Source: Shimia aestuarii
Lineage (GTDB): Bacteria; Pseudomonadota; Alphaproteobacteria; Rhodobacterales; Rhodobacteraceae
Direction of reading: 5' to 3'
Length of the DNA stretch: 64,000 bases
NCBI RefSeq assembly: GCF_900114635.1
Contig: NZ_FOTQ01000005.1
Location: 186,001 to 250,000 of the forward strand
The notes beneath the pieces are model-generated. The model was given only the letters and a program-made list of their open reading frames with translations. It had not been told where the DNA came from and did not search any database. Positions 1 through 9,475 of this stretch are shown in pieces. How positions within the stretch are numbered: the first letter of the stretch is position 1; each line of letters starts with the position of its first letter. The position numbers were made by a program, and so were the translations under genes.

Positions 1-283
1 GCACCGGTCCGCTCACCTGATGCGCCCGCATGCCTGCCAGCGCAAACCCGAGCATCACCAGCGCGGAGGCCCACATCACCGGCCCGCCAACAGCTCCACC
101 TCTGCGCCCCTGCAGGCCAAGCGCCACGGCGCAGAGGGCCACCACGCCCAGCCCCCACGGCGGCGGCTCAATCTTCAACGTGAAATAGATCCCGATCCCG
201 GCCGCCAGGCACACCGGCGCCCAGGCAAACAAATGCCCCCTCTGTCCCAGAAGGGCCAGCCGGATCATGTTGAGCACGCGCAA
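1..283 (-). CDS. comEC: ComEC/Rec2 DNA-uptake channel, N-terminal part (cut by window edge)
   Basis: Only about the first 90 codons are present; the rest lies outside the window. The reading frame gives an N-terminus with RGHLFAWAPVCLAAGIGIYF, then a second hydrophobic segment and FALAGMRAHQVSGPV, which matches the DUF4131-type start of ComEC/Rec2, the inner-membrane channel that takes up single-stranded DNA during transformation. The start is uncertain. A TTG at 283 lies 7 bases after a GAGAGG ribosome-binding site, an in-frame GTG is at 277 and an ATG at 268. It is divergent from gltX, with about 80 bases between the two. The family call is from remembered ComEC sequences. Confidence 0.8.
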   Translation of the reverse strand, partial: MRVLNMIRLALLGQRGHLFAWAPVCLAAGIGIYFTLKIEPPPWGLGVVALCAVALGLQGRRGGAVGGPVMWASALVMLGFALAGMRAHQVSGPV

Positions 284-362
284 GCCTTGTCCTCTCTCGG
301 GCGGGTCGATAGACAGACGCCAACGCTAGATCACCCATGGTTACGGAAAGGTTAAACCCCAC

Positions 363-1787
363 ATGACAGGCCAGGTCGTCACCCGTTTCGCTCCCTCGCC
401 CACAGGGTTCCTGCATATCGGCGGCGCCCGCACGGCGCTGTTCAACTGGCTCTATGCCCGTGGCCGGGGGGGCAAATTCCTTCTGCGCATCGAGGATACT
501 GACCGTGAACGCTCCACACCCGAGGCCACCCAGGCCATCCTCCAGGGATTGAGCTGGCTCGGGCTGGACCATGACGGCGACGTGACCAGCCAATTCGAAG
601 GGGCTGCGCGTCATGCCGAAGTCGCGCGCCAGCTGCTCGCCGAAGGCAAGGCCTACAAGTGTTTCGCGACCCAGGACGAAATTGCGGCCTTCCGCGAAGC
701 CGCGCGTGCCGAAGGAAAATCGACCCTCTATCGCAGCCCGTGGCGCGACGCTGATCCGGCAACGCATCCCGACGCCCCCTATGCCATTCGCATCAAGGCG
801 CCGCAGGACGGCACTACCGTGATCCGCGATCAGGTGCAGGGCGATGTGACCATCCGCAACGATCAGCTCGACGACATGATCCTGTTACGCAGCGATGGCA
901 CACCGGTCTACATGCTGGCAGTTGTTGTAGATGATCACGACATGGGCGTGACACATGTGATCCGGGGGGATGACCACCTCAACAACGCCGCGCGCCAGAT
1001 GATGATCTACGAAGCCATGGGCTGGGACGTGCCGGTTTGGGCCCATATCCCGCTGATCCACGGGGCGGATGGCAAAAAGCTGTCCAAGCGTCATGGCGCG
1101 CTTGGTGCCGAAGAATACCAGAAAATGGGCTACCCGGCGGCTGGCATGCGAAACTACCTTGCCCGCCTTGGCTGGAGCCACGGCGACGACGAGTACTTCA
1201 CCGACACTCAGGCGCGTGCGTGGTTCGACTTGAATGGAATCGGCAAAAGCCCTGCGCGGTTCGACACAAAAAAGCTCGAAAACCTCTGTGGCCAGCACAT
1301 TGCCGCCGCGGATGATGCCGCACTGCTGCAAGAATTGCAGGAATTCCTTGCGGCCACCGACCAAAACCCCCTCAGCGACGAAAAGTCCACCTTGATGAAG
1401 GCTGCGATGTATTGCCTCAAAGAGCGGGCCAAGACTTTCCCGGAACTCATTGAAAAGGCACATTTTGTCCTGACGGATCGCCCGTTGGACTATGATGAAA
1501 AGGCCGCAAAGAACCTTGATACGGTATCCCGTGGTATACTGGGAGAATTGACGCCGCAGCTGCAAAATGCTAGCTGGACGCGAGACGGGCTGGAAGCCGT
1601 CACAGGCGCCTTTGCAGAGACAAGGGAAATCAAGTTCGGCAAGATGGCAGGCCCCCTGCGGGCGGCACTTGCAGGGCGCGCCGTGACTCCCAGCGTTTTC
1701 GACATGATGCTCGTTCTGGGCCGCGATGAAACCATCGCCCGCCTTGAGGAAGCGACCACATACGAAGCGGAGGCGCAGACCGGCTGA
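363..1787 (+). CDS. gltX: Glutamyl-tRNA synthetase
   Basis: Class I aminoacyl-tRNA synthetase that charges tRNA-Glu (in alphaproteobacteria often also tRNA-Gln, for later amidation). The 474 residues begin [15 protein letters not shown], with the HIGH-type motif at residues 18-21 and the KMSKS-type motif KLSKR at 239-243. The length is normal for the family. An AAAGG precedes the ATG. It is followed after 71 bases by gltA on the same strand, and comEC is divergent upstream. The assignment is secure. Many relatives carry a second gltX elsewhere, so the exact tRNA specificity of this copy cannot be read from the sequence. Confidence 0.97.
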   Translation: MTGQVVTRFAPSPTGFLHIGGARTALFNWLYARGRGGKFLLRIEDTDRERSTPEATQAILQGLSWLGLDHDGDVTSQFEGAARHAEVARQLLAEGKAYKCFATQDEIAAFREAARAEGKSTLYRSPWRDADPATHPDAPYAIRIKAPQDGTTVIRDQVQGDVTIRNDQLDDMILLRSDGTPVYMLAVVVDDHDMGVTHVIRGDDHLNNAARQMMIYEAMGWDVPVWAHIPLIHGADGKKLSKRHGALGAEEYQKMGYPAAGMRNYLARLGWSHGDDEYFTDTQARAWFDLNGIGKSPARFDTKKLENLCGQHIAAADDAALLQELQEFLAATDQNPLSDEKSTLMKAAMYCLKERAKTFPELIEKAHFVLTDRPLDYDEKAAKNLDTVSRGILGELTPQLQNASWTRDGLEAVTGAFAETREIKFGKMAGPLRAALAGRAVTPSVFDMMLVLGRDETIARLEEATTYEAEAQTG

Positions 1788-1858
1788 ACGGATTTGCGCC
1801 CCGACATAACAAACCGCCCGCGTGGTCCGCGCCTGGGCATGAGACGAAGGGAACATGA

Positions 1859-3154
1859 ATGTCTGACACTCAGAAAACCGCGACTTTGACGATTGACGAC
1901 AAGTCCTACGAGCTGCCCATCCACTCGCCGACCGTGGGTCCCGACGTGTTGGACATCCGTAAACTCTATGGCCAGGCCGGTGTGTTCACCTACGACCCGG
2001 GCTTCACGTCTACTGCTGCCTGTGACTCGACCATCACCTATATCGACGGTGAAAAGGGCGAGTTGCTGCACCGCGGGTACCCGATCGATCAGCTGGCGGG
2101 CAAATCGCATTACCTCGAAGTCTGCTACCTGCTGCTTTACGGTGAACTGCCGTCGGCGGCCGAGCTGGAAACCTTCGAGACCACGATCACCCGCCACACG
2201 ATGATCCATGAGCAGATGCACAACTTCTTCCGCGGGTTCCGCCGCGATGCGCATCCCATGGCCACGATGGTCGGTGTGGTTGGCGCGATGTCGGCCTTCT
2301 ACCATGACAGCACCGACATTTCCGATCCGCTGCAGCGCGAGGTCGCCAGCCACCGTTTGATCGCCAAAATGCCCACCATTGCGGCGATGGCTTACAAATA
2401 TTCGATCGGCCAGCCCTTCGTGTACCCGCGCAACGATCTGGATTACGCGGCCAACTTCCTGCACATGTGCTTTGCGGTTCCAGCCGAGGAATACCACGTC
2501 GACCCGATCCTGAGCCGCGCGATGGACCGCATCTTCACCCTGCACGCCGACCACGAACAGAACGCATCGACGTCGACCGTGCGTCTGGCGTCGTCCTCCG
2601 GCGCCAACCCGTTCGCCTGCATCGCGGCGGGCATTGCCTGCCTCTGGGGACCCGCCCACGGTGGCGCAAACCAGGCGTGCCTAGAAATGCTCAAGGAAAT
2701 CGGCACCCCCGATCGCATCCCCGAGTTCATCGCCCGCGCCAAGGACAAGAACGACCCGTTCCGCCTGATGGGCTTTGGCCACCGCGTCTACAAGAACTTC
2801 GACCCGCGCGCGACCGTGATGAAACAGTCCGCCGACGAAGTGCTTGATCTGCTGGGCGTCGAAGACAACCCGATCCTTGCCACCGCCAAGGAACTGGAAC
2901 GCGCCGCGCTGGCCGATCCCTACTTCGCCGAAAAGAAACTCTTCCCGAACGTCGACTTCTACTCCGGCATCATCCTCGAGGCGATGGGCTTCCCGACTTC
3001 GATGTTCACCCCGATCTTTGCGCTGTCGCGCACCGTGGGTTGGATTTCGCAGTGGAAGGAACAGCTCTCGGATCCGGGCCACAAGATCGGCCGCCCGCGT
3101 CAGCTCTACCTCGGCGAAACCGCGCGAGACTACGTGGACATCGAAAGCCGCTGA
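1859..3154 (+). CDS. gltA: Citrate synthase (type II)
   Basis: Condenses acetyl-CoA and oxaloacetate to citrate, the entry step of the TCA cycle. The 431-residue protein has the type II hallmarks: an N-terminal beta domain, the [14 protein letters not shown] segment at about 229-242, and the catalytic triad as His267 (AHGGANQ), His308 (FGHRVYK) and Asp366 (VDFYSG), which match E. coli His264, His305 and Asp362. A GAAGGGA ribosome-binding site precedes the ATG. A strong intrinsic terminator follows the stop, so gltX-gltA probably ends a transcription unit here. Confidence 0.98.
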   Translation: MSDTQKTATLTIDDKSYELPIHSPTVGPDVLDIRKLYGQAGVFTYDPGFTSTAACDSTITYIDGEKGELLHRGYPIDQLAGKSHYLEVCYLLLYGELPSAAELETFETTITRHTMIHEQMHNFFRGFRRDAHPMATMVGVVGAMSAFYHDSTDISDPLQREVASHRLIAKMPTIAAMAYKYSIGQPFVYPRNDLDYAANFLHMCFAVPAEEYHVDPILSRAMDRIFTLHADHEQNASTSTVRLASSSGANPFACIAAGIACLWGPAHGGANQACLEMLKEIGTPDRIPEFIARAKDKNDPFRLMGFGHRVYKNFDPRATVMKQSADEVLDLLGVEDNPILATAKELERAALADPYFAEKKLFPNVDFYSGIILEAMGFPTSMFTPIFALSRTVGWISQWKEQLSDPGHKIGRPRQLYLGETARDYVDIESR

Positions 3155-3178
3155 TCCTTTAAGGAACCCTGACATCTC

Positions 3179-3217
3179 AAAACGCTCGGACCTTGTTGTC
3201 CGGGCGTTTTCATTTTT
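3179..3217 (+). terminator. Intrinsic terminator after gltA
   Basis: An AAAACGC-T-CGGAC / GTCCG-G-GCGTTTT hairpin with a CTTGTT loop is followed by a T-rich tract. It lies 25 bases after the gltA stop. Confidence 0.85.
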
Positions 3218-3334
3218 GCGACAATGCCAGCCGAGGGTGCCATTGTTACCCATTTCGAACCAATGCGTCCCACGCCTTGACCTGCTTCATGGCAATCGGC
3301 AAAATCAATTTGATTTCAATTGGGTATTGGTTTC

Positions 3335-4147
3335 ATGGGTATTGCAGCTTTTTTGATGATGGGCCTCGTTTTGGCCGGTTTTATGGTAATTTCCGAGTCC
3401 GGAGACGATTCCGACTCTTCTGAACAGAATGACACAGCCGGCGACGGCAGAGATGACACCCTTGTGGGCGGCGATGGCGACGATCTTCTTGCAGGGAAAT
3501 CTGGGGACGATGACATCACCGGCCGGGGTGGCTTCGACATCCTGCTTGGAGGCGATGGCGACGATTTGCTCAAGGGGCGCGATGGTGACGACCTGCTGAT
3601 CGGCGGAGACGGCGATGACAATCTGCGCGGCGGACAGGATAATGACCTGCTTCAGGGAAGCGGTGGCAATGACACGTTGAAGGGCGGCGAAGGCAATGAC
3701 CTTCTGGTTGGCGCCGACACGACAAATCGGGACCTGACCGAAGACGATATCCACGCACTTGGAAACGGCGCCACCCCCGAACAGTTGAACTATCGCTACC
3801 AACCGCCAACAGATCCCGAAAGTAACCTTCTGGAGGGTGAAGAAGGAAATGACACGCTCCTGCTCGGTGAAAATGACACCGGGGTCGGCGGCGAAGGCGA
3901 TGACGCGTTTGAAATCGGTGAATGGGTCGATGTCACGTCCGACCAAGAGGCCCCGCTGATCACCGATTTCGACGAAGAAGACGACGTGCTGATCGTGCGC
4001 TATGCCCAGTCCCAGCCCGCACCGCGCATCACTCTTTCCATTCAAGACGACACTCGCCACGTCTATGCCGATGGACAGCTTGTCGCGCGCGTGCAGGGCG
4101 ACGGCGGGCCATTCTTCGCCGGTGACGTACGGCTTCAACCGATCTGA
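3335..4147 (+). CDS. Membrane-anchored RTX (hemolysin-type) calcium-binding repeat protein
   Basis: One hydrophobic N-terminal segment (about residues 2-18) is followed by an acidic region with roughly eight GGxGxDxLx nonapeptides (such as [10 protein letters not shown]). These fold into a calcium-filled parallel beta-roll in RTX proteins. The last third (about 200-270) is a non-repeat beta-rich domain ending the protein. No catalytic or toxin domain is seen, so the function is unknown. Large RTX proteins are usually type I secreted; the short N-terminal membrane anchor suggests this one stays on the cell. The ATG at 3335 is preferred. An in-frame TTG at 3320 would add five residues, and neither has a convincing ribosome-binding site. 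The gene stands alone between terminators. Confidence 0.8.
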   Translation: MGIAAFLMMGLVLAGFMVISESGDDSDSSEQNDTAGDGRDDTLVGGDGDDLLAGKSGDDDITGRGGFDILLGGDGDDLLKGRDGDDLLIGGDGDDNLRGGQDNDLLQGSGGNDTLKGGEGNDLLVGADTTNRDLTEDDIHALGNGATPEQLNYRYQPPTDPESNLLEGEEGNDTLLLGENDTGVGGEGDDAFEIGEWVDVTSDQEAPLITDFDEEDDVLIVRYAQSQPAPRITLSIQDDTRHVYADGQLVARVQGDGGPFFAGDVRLQPI

Positions 4148-4346
4148 CCCGCCCCTTGCAATCCCGGCGTGCGCCGCCTATGTCTCGGCCACGGTCCGCA
4201 GTTCACCGAGGCGCCGCCGGTCACACGACCCTGCTAAACCTGCCGAATACCTCCGACAGCATGTTCTTTTGAACCCGTGCCGTCGACAAGGGCGGCCATC
4301 GACCCCAACCACATGGGGGGCACGATCAGTCAAAAGGATACAGGCC

Positions 4347-4847
4347 ATGTCGAGAGACGTGACACCCCTCTTTATTGCCGATGTGTCGGCATTTTCGAAA
4401 ACCTTGCGCAAAACGTTGTCCGAACAGGACAGCGTGCCCGGCCATGCGGCCATGCTCGGCCTGATTACCAAGGCCGCCGGCTATCGCAATCATCAGCATT
4501 TGCGCGCCACGCCCCCTGCCCCGGTTCTGGACGAACTGGCGCTCAAGAGGGCCATGCGTGTGTTTGACGATTCGGGCCACATGACGCGTTGGCCCAAGCA
4601 GACCAAAGTTCAGGGCCTTTGCCTCTGGCCCTTCTGGGCGCGCATGCCCGCGCACGAAGATTTGGGCGAAAAAGACGTGAACGCGATCCTGAAACAGGGG
4701 CTCGCTTTTGAGGATCACGTGCTTTTGCGCAGGTCGCTCATTGATCACGGATTTGCAGAGCGCACGGTGGACGGACGTGTCTACCGGCGGATTGAGCGCA
4801 AACCCACCCCCGAGGCGCTGGCCCTGATGGCGCGCCTGCGGGGATAG
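4347..4847 (+). CDS. DUF2087-type protein
   Basis: The 166-residue protein starts MSRDVTPLFIADVSAFSKTL at an ATG preceded by AAAGGA. The C-terminal half contains WPKQTKVQGLCLWPFWARM, an ILKQ..FEDHVLLRRSLIDHGF segment and a terminal DGRVYRRIER, the pattern of the DUF2087 domain, which is often attached to or encoded beside ArsR-like DNA-binding domains. The N-terminal half (xxHAAMLGLITKAAGYRNHQHL) may be a helical DNA-binding or nucleotide-related module. The molecular role is unknown. The frame stays open upstream to 4002, overlapping the RTX gene, but that extension is low-complexity and lacks a start signal. Confidence 0.75.
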   Translation: MSRDVTPLFIADVSAFSKTLRKTLSEQDSVPGHAAMLGLITKAAGYRNHQHLRATPPAPVLDELALKRAMRVFDDSGHMTRWPKQTKVQGLCLWPFWARMPAHEDLGEKDVNAILKQGLAFEDHVLLRRSLIDHGFAERTVDGRVYRRIERKPTPEALALMARLRG

Positions 4848-4856
4848 GCAAAGGGA

Positions 4857-5633
4857 TCAGCGCCCCTCGTATTTCGCGGGGCGCTTTTCCAGAAACGCGA
4901 TCACGCCTTCCTGGAAATCGCGCGTCTTGCCAAGGCTGCCCTGCAGCTTGGCTTCGTTTTCCATCTGGCCGGTCCAATCCTTGTCCCAGCTTTCGTGGAT
5001 CGCCTGCTTGATACGCTGATAGGCCAGCGTCGGCCCTTGGGCGAGATGCGCCGCACGCCCCCGCCAATGCGCGTCAAACGCGTCATCTGCAACCGCTTCC
5101 CAGATCATGCCCCAGTCATCCGCCTGACGCGCGGTGATCTTGTCGGCAAACAGCGCGGCCCCCATGGCCTTGGCCGAGCCCATTGACCGCGGAAGCTCAT
5201 AGGTGCCCCCGGCATCCGGCATCAGGCCAATCCGCGCAAAGGCCTGCAGGAAGTAAGCGCTCTCGGTGGCAATCACAACGTCAGCAGCCAGTGCAAGGTT
5301 GGCCCCTGCCCCCGCAGCCGGTCCGTTCACTGCACTGATCGTCGGCACTGGACAGTCCCTAATTGCACGGATCATCGGTGTGTATTCGTCCCGCAGGCTG
5401 CGCTCCAGATCAAGTGCGGCCGCATTCGCCCCGTCGCCCAGATCCTGCCCCGAACAAAAGGCCTTGCCCGCCCCGGTCAGAACCACGACACGCGCCGTGC
5501 GTCCGGCTTCGATCACAGCATCGGTAATCTCGGCCCGCATCTGCTGGGTCAGGGCGTTCAACGTATCCGGGCGGTTCAGCGTTACAATCGCGATACCGTC
5601 GGTGTTCTCTAGCGTAATGGTTTGATAGTCCAT
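4857..5633 (-). CDS. Enoyl-CoA hydratase/isomerase, PaaG-like
   Basis: Crotonase-fold enzyme of 258 residues. The oxyanion-hole segments are seen (AFCSGQD near 62-68 and NGPAAGAGANLALAAD near 104-119). The catalytic region reads IGLMPDAGGTYELPR, with Asp where true hydratases carry Glu. That Asp pattern is typical of PaaG (2-(1,2-epoxy-1,2-dihydrophenyl)acetyl-CoA isomerase) and other isomerases. The rest of a phenylacetate pathway is not in this window, so the substrate is uncertain. The ATG at 5633 has an AGAGGA site upstream. The gene lies 65 bases downstream of ccmH on the same strand and is probably co-transcribed with it. Confidence 0.8.
   Translation of the reverse strand: MDYQTITLENTDGIAIVTLNRPDTLNALTQQMRAEITDAVIEAGRTARVVVLTGAGKAFCSGQDLGDGANAAALDLERSLRDEYTPMIRAIRDCPVPTISAVNGPAAGAGANLALAADVVIATESAYFLQAFARIGLMPDAGGTYELPRSMGSAKAMGAALFADKITARQADDWGMIWEAVADDAFDAHWRGRAAHLAQGPTLAYQRIKQAIHESWDKDWTGQMENEAKLQGSLGKTRDFQEGVIAFLEKRPAKYEGR
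4859..4888 (+). terminator. Intrinsic terminator of the DUF2087 gene
   Basis: A perfect AGCGCCCC/GGGGCGCT stem is followed by TTTT. It lies just after the stop at 4847 and overlaps the last codons of the convergent crotonase gene. Confidence 0.6.
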
Positions 5634-5698
5634 GAATCCTCTCCGCTGCGCATCCCAACATGGCACTGCGCTGCCCCGGCACCAAGCAAGACCTCACG

Positions 5699-6163
5699 TC
5701 AGTCTTTCAGGATTTCCTTGAGCCGCGCCTCTTCCTCGGCGCTCAGGCCCGCCACATTCTGCGGCGTCGCAGTACTGCGCCCCCGGAGGTACATCCCGGC
5801 CATGATCAGCGCCAACAAGAAGGCCACCGGCCCCGCCAGCCACAAAAGCATGTTCGAGCCACTGGTCTGGGGACGCAGCAACACGTATTCGCCATAACGA
5901 CCAACTACGAACTCTACGACTTCTTCGTTGCTGTCCCCTTCCACCAGCCGTTCCCGTACCAAAAGGCGCAGGTCACGGGCCAGTTCGGCGTTGGACTCGT
6001 CGATGCTCTCGTTGCGGCAGACGAGGCAGCGCAGGTCCTTGGAGATGTCCCGCGCCCGTTCTTCAAGCTTGGGATCGTCAAGAACCTCATCCGGCTGCAC
6101 GGCCCAGACCGGGCCGGCAACACAAAGTGCCATCACAATCGCTGCAAGTGTCTTTCTGATCAT
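5699..6163 (-). CDS. ccmH: Cytochrome c-type biogenesis protein CcmH
   Basis: Thiol-redox component of system I cytochrome c maturation that keeps the apocytochrome CxxCH reduced for heme attachment. The 154 residues show a signal peptide (about 1-21), the redox motif LRCLVCRNES, a membrane helix near 104-124 and a short cytoplasmic tail. This is the short form without the TPR (CcmI) domain, so CcmI must be encoded elsewhere. The ATG overlaps the ccmF stop by four bases (ATGA), indicating translational coupling. Confidence 0.95.
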   Translation of the reverse strand: MIRKTLAAIVMALCVAGPVWAVQPDEVLDDPKLEERARDISKDLRCLVCRNESIDESNAELARDLRLLVRERLVEGDSNEEVVEFVVGRYGEYVLLRPQTSGSNMLLWLAGPVAFLLALIMAGMYLRGRSTATPQNVAGLSAEEEARLKEILKD

Positions 6164-8133
6164 TCTGCCGGTACTCCCCCGGTTGGCGCCTTGCGCGCGC
6201 CTGCCGCCACGCGATAGCGCCGGTCGGTCAGGCTGAACAAACCGCCCAGCGACATCAGGAACGTGCCCATCCAGATCCAGTTGGTCATCGGCTTGATATA
6301 GGTCCGAACGGTATAGCCGCCGTCCGCCTGCGGATCTCCGACCACAACATAGACATCGCGCATAAGGCGGTAATCAATCGCCGCCTCGGTGGTTGGCATG
6401 GCCGACACGGGATATACGCGTTTTTCAGGATGCAGCATCGCAACGTCGCGCCCGTCCTTGCGCACCCGGATATCCCCCATGGTCGAGAGATAGTTCGGCC
6501 CCTCGACCTCGCGCACATCCTCAAGCGTGATCTCATAGGCCCCAATTGTATAGGGCTCACCCTTGTAGGCGACGCGAATGTCTTCCATGTCCCAGGCCAT
6601 CAGTCCGGAGACACCCAACATGGTCACACCCAGACCGGCATGGGCAATGGTCTTGCCCCAATCCGCGCGCGGGAGCCGAGCAAGCCGTCCCAGCCGGGCC
6701 CCAATGCTGCCTCGCCCGGTACGAGAATAAACATCCGTCAGCGATCCGAAAATCAGCCACGATCCAAGGAACAAACCAACCGGTCCCAGCAGGCTGCGTT
6801 CGCTCTGCATGGCCCATGCCAGGCCACCCAAAGCGAGAGCCAGAACAAAGGCCGGGATCAGTGGTTTGACCACCTTGCCGATCTTTGCGCGTTTCCATGG
6901 CAACATCGCCCCGATCGGCAACACCGCCCCAAGGATCACCATGAACGGCGTGAACGCCATGTTGAAGAACGGCGGTCCCACGCTCAGCTTGCGGACAAAG
7001 AAAATCTCCGAAACCAGCGGCCAGATCGTCCCGATGAAGACCACGAAACAGCTTACCGCCAGCAGGATATTGTTGAGCACCAGCGCGCTTTCACGGCTGA
7101 CCATGCCAAAGATACCCTTGGCTTCCATCGCCGCCGCCCGCACCGCGAAAAGCACAAGCCCGCCCCCGGTGAACAGCGCCAGAATCGCGAGAATATAAAC
7201 ACCGCGCTCCGGGTCATTGGCAAAGGCATGCACAGAAGTGATCACGCCCGATCGAACGATGAACGTCCCGATAAGCGAAAAGCCAAAGGCAAGAATGGCC
7301 AGCAGGATCGTCCAGCTTTTCAACGCCTCGCGCTTTTCCACGACAATGGCCGAATGCAACAGCGCCGCTGCCAGAAGCCACGGCATGAACGAGGCATTCT
7401 CCACCGGGTCCCAGAACCAGAATCCGCCCCAGCCAAGCTCGTAATAGGCCCACCAGGACCCAAGCGCGATCCCGATAGTCAGGAAAATCCAAGCCGCCAA
7501 TGTCCAGGGCCGCACCCAGCGTGCCCAGGCCGCATCAACCCGGCCTTCGATCAGGGCGGCGATAGCAAAGGAAAACGCCATGCTGAGACCAACATAGCCA
7601 AGATACAGGAACGGCGGATGGAAGGCCAAACCGGGGTCCTGCAACAAGGGGTTCAGACCACGCCCGTCAAACGGGGCCACGCCCATACGCAGGAATGGGT
7701 TGGACGTGAACAGGATGAACCCGAAAAACGCCACGCCGACGGCTGCCTGAACGGCCAATGCCCGCGCGCGCAGGCTTGGGGGCAGATTGCCGCCAAACCA
7801 TGCCAGACACGCGCCAAACAGTGTCAGAATCAGGACCCACAAAAGCATCGAGCCCTCGTGGTTCCCCCAGACACCGCTCACCTTGTAGAGCATCGGCTTG
7901 AGTGTATGGGAGTTCGACGTCACCAGTTGCACGGTGAAATCCGACATCACGAACGCATAGGTCAGCGCCGCAAAGGAAAACAGGGTGAAGAGGAATTGCA
8001 GCCCTGCCGCCGGTTCCGCCACGGCCATCCAGCCGGGCCAGCGTTTGTGGGCTCCAATCAGCGGAACGACCGCCTGCACCAATGCGGTGACGGCGGCCAA
8101 AATCAGGGCAAAGTGGCCAAGTTCGACTATCAT
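6160..8133 (-). CDS. ccmF: Heme lyase CcmF (cytochrome c maturation)
   Basis: Polytopic inner-membrane protein that takes heme from holo-CcmE and, with CcmH, attaches it to apocytochrome c. The 657 residues form many transmembrane segments. The tryptophan-rich heme-handling WWD signature appears as WGGFWFWDPVENASFMPW at residues 235-252, and PLVSE with several membrane-face histidines follows. The chosen ATG at 8133 (MIVELGHFAL) has an AAGG site and matches typical CcmF N-termini; the frame is open 16 codons further upstream. It is followed by ccmH with a 4-base overlap. The holin gene lies 73 bases upstream. Confidence 0.96.
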   Translation of the reverse strand: MIVELGHFALILAAVTALVQAVVPLIGAHKRWPGWMAVAEPAAGLQFLFTLFSFAALTYAFVMSDFTVQLVTSNSHTLKPMLYKVSGVWGNHEGSMLLWVLILTLFGACLAWFGGNLPPSLRARALAVQAAVGVAFFGFILFTSNPFLRMGVAPFDGRGLNPLLQDPGLAFHPPFLYLGYVGLSMAFSFAIAALIEGRVDAAWARWVRPWTLAAWIFLTIGIALGSWWAYYELGWGGFWFWDPVENASFMPWLLAAALLHSAIVVEKREALKSWTILLAILAFGFSLIGTFIVRSGVITSVHAFANDPERGVYILAILALFTGGGLVLFAVRAAAMEAKGIFGMVSRESALVLNNILLAVSCFVVFIGTIWPLVSEIFFVRKLSVGPPFFNMAFTPFMVILGAVLPIGAMLPWKRAKIGKVVKPLIPAFVLALALGGLAWAMQSERSLLGPVGLFLGSWLIFGSLTDVYSRTGRGSIGARLGRLARLPRADWGKTIAHAGLGVTMLGVSGLMAWDMEDIRVAYKGEPYTIGAYEITLEDVREVEGPNYLSTMGDIRVRKDGRDVAMLHPEKRVYPVSAMPTTEAAIDYRLMRDVYVVVGDPQADGGYTVRTYIKPMTNWIWMGTFLMSLGGLFSLTDRRYRVAAGARKAPTGGVPAE

Positions 8134-8206
8134 GCGCCTTGTATATTCTTTCCAAAAGGCGTGGCCAATGGCTTTCGTCAAGGCAGGTCGATCACAATGT
8201 CGCGCC

Positions 8207-8731
8207 TCATCGATTCTTTGTGTTTTTCCAATCCTGAAGCGCCGGGTTTTCGCCCGTTGCCCCGGCCTCGAGCGCGCGGACTTCGCGGATGTGCTCGACC
8301 ACCTGCGGCACCTGCGCCATGGTTCCGGCGATCGAACGTTGAAACTCCTGCCCCTTGGCCTGATGCCGCGCCCCGAAATAAAAACTCACCACCACCCCCA
8401 ACAGCCACCAAAGCGGTTCGGGCACCAGCGCAATCCCAGCCATACGCTCGGCAAACCAGACCGGGTGGACCATGGCCGAGACAAACAGCCCCAGGCAGCC
8501 CAAAGCCATGGCCGGGCGCGGCAGCCGGTTCACACCATCCATGATCCGGTCAAACCTTCCACGCCCGACCTGTCGAAACTCGGCCGAAAACCCCTGCATG
8601 GCGGCAATCTGCACATCCTTGGCCCGAACCGCACCGGCCTCGGCGTTTTCACGGAACACTTCGGCGGTTTCCTTGACCACGTTGCGCCCGCTTCCGAACA
8701 CCAACGAAAAGAGCTTCTCGATCAACCCCAT
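8207..8731 (-). CDS. GTA-type holin (3-TM holin family)
   Basis: The 174-residue protein MGLIEKLFSLVFGSG... has an amphipathic N-terminal region, two clear hydrophobic segments (about 82-100 and 108-126) and a charged C-terminus with VVEHIREVRALEAG. This matches the 'holin of 3TMs, for gene-transfer release' family, which permeabilises the inner membrane so the partner endolysin reaches peptidoglycan. Its start lies inside the end of the endolysin gene (10-base overlap), so the two are translationally coupled. In Rhodobacter capsulatus, GTA release uses an endolysin/holin pair encoded away from the main GTA cluster, and this looks like that locus. The family call is from memory. Confidence 0.85.
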   Translation of the reverse strand: MGLIEKLFSLVFGSGRNVVKETAEVFRENAEAGAVRAKDVQIAAMQGFSAEFRQVGRGRFDRIMDGVNRLPRPAMALGCLGLFVSAMVHPVWFAERMAGIALVPEPLWWLLGVVVSFYFGARHQAKGQEFQRSIAGTMAQVPQVVEHIREVRALEAGATGENPALQDWKNTKNR

Positions 8732-9333
8732 GCTGCCACCCGCTTTTGAAACTCCGCCTCGCTCATGTGATAACGCGTCGAGATGAACTCTTCGGCCCGC
8801 TTGATCCAACCGCCCTTGCCGCCCTTGTGACTACGCGCAAATTTGCGCGAGGCCGGACGGCGGTCTGCCAGCCGGAAATAGTAGTTGCGCCGGGCAATCC
8901 CGTAGGCGTCGGCAAGGTGATTGGGCGCCGCCGCAGCAGCAGCTTCGGCAGCGGCAATGGTGTGCGGCCCGATCACTCCGTCCACGCTCACCTTTTGCCC
9001 CATCTGCCCCAACAGTTCCTGCAGTATCTTCACCGCATTCGAACCGGCATTCACATACATGTCGAACACGCTGGCCTGCAGCACCTCGGGAAGGCGATCC
9101 ACGCCGGGGCCCTGAAAATAGTGCTCGAGAAACACCGTGATCGCATCCTCACGCTTCACCGCGCGGATATCGGCCACATCCACATCGCCGTCGCCGTCCT
9201 TGTCCAAACCAAGGCGGCGTGCTGTGGCCAGTGTCACACCAAACTTGGTGGCCCCACCCGGATCATCCGGATCATTCACAAAGCCGCCTTCACGGGCGAC
9301 GATTTCCTCGGCAATCTGGCGGACATCCTGCAT
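8722..9333 (-). CDS. GTA-type endolysin, holin-associated N-acetylmuramidase (GH108)
   Basis: Peptidoglycan hydrolase of 203 residues. The N-terminus holds the GH108 active-site motif, with the catalytic Glu15 in EGGFVNDPDDPGGATKFGVT. A calcium-binding-like DKDGDGDVDVADI loop follows near 43-56. The C-terminal half has a PG_binding_3-type domain (VDGVIGPHTIAAAEAA), which recognises cell wall. There is no signal peptide, so export should need the adjacent holin. The ATG at 9333 has a GAGGATG site. The gene lies between a terminator behind ccmE and ccmF, an insertion into the cytochrome c maturation genes. Confidence 0.88.
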   Translation of the reverse strand: MQDVRQIAEEIVAREGGFVNDPDDPGGATKFGVTLATARRLGLDKDGDGDVDVADIRAVKREDAITVFLEHYFQGPGVDRLPEVLQASVFDMYVNAGSNAVKILQELLGQMGQKVSVDGVIGPHTIAAAEAAAAAAPNHLADAYGIARRNYYFRLADRRPASRKFARSHKGGKGGWIKRAEEFISTRYHMSEAEFQKRVAAWG

Positions 9334-9415
9334 GGCGCATCCTCGCGGCTTTTCCAAAAAACACCGCCAAAGCCTGCCGCAAACAGGTTAACGCGCCCAA
9401 AGACCACCGTACGCC

Positions 9416-9446
9416 ACAAAAAACCGCCCGGACGAACCGGGCGGGC
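9416..9446 (-). terminator. Intrinsic terminator after ccmE (minus strand)
   Basis: A perfect CCGCCCGG/CCGGGCGG stem is followed on the minus strand by TTTTTTG. It lies 30 bases past the ccmE stop and before the endolysin gene, so the lysis genes probably have their own promoter in 9334-9415. I see no clear -35/-10 there. Confidence 0.85.
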
Positions 9447-9475
9447 TTTGCAATTTTTCCAAAAGGAAACCGATC

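Noticed and set aside
6430..8544. 704-codon open frame on the plus strand
   Set aside because: Opposite ccmF; rich in His, Arg, Gln with no domain.
9387..9393. GTTAAC as a CtrA half-site before the lysis genes
   Set aside because: Only one half is present; the second TTAA at the required spacing is missing.
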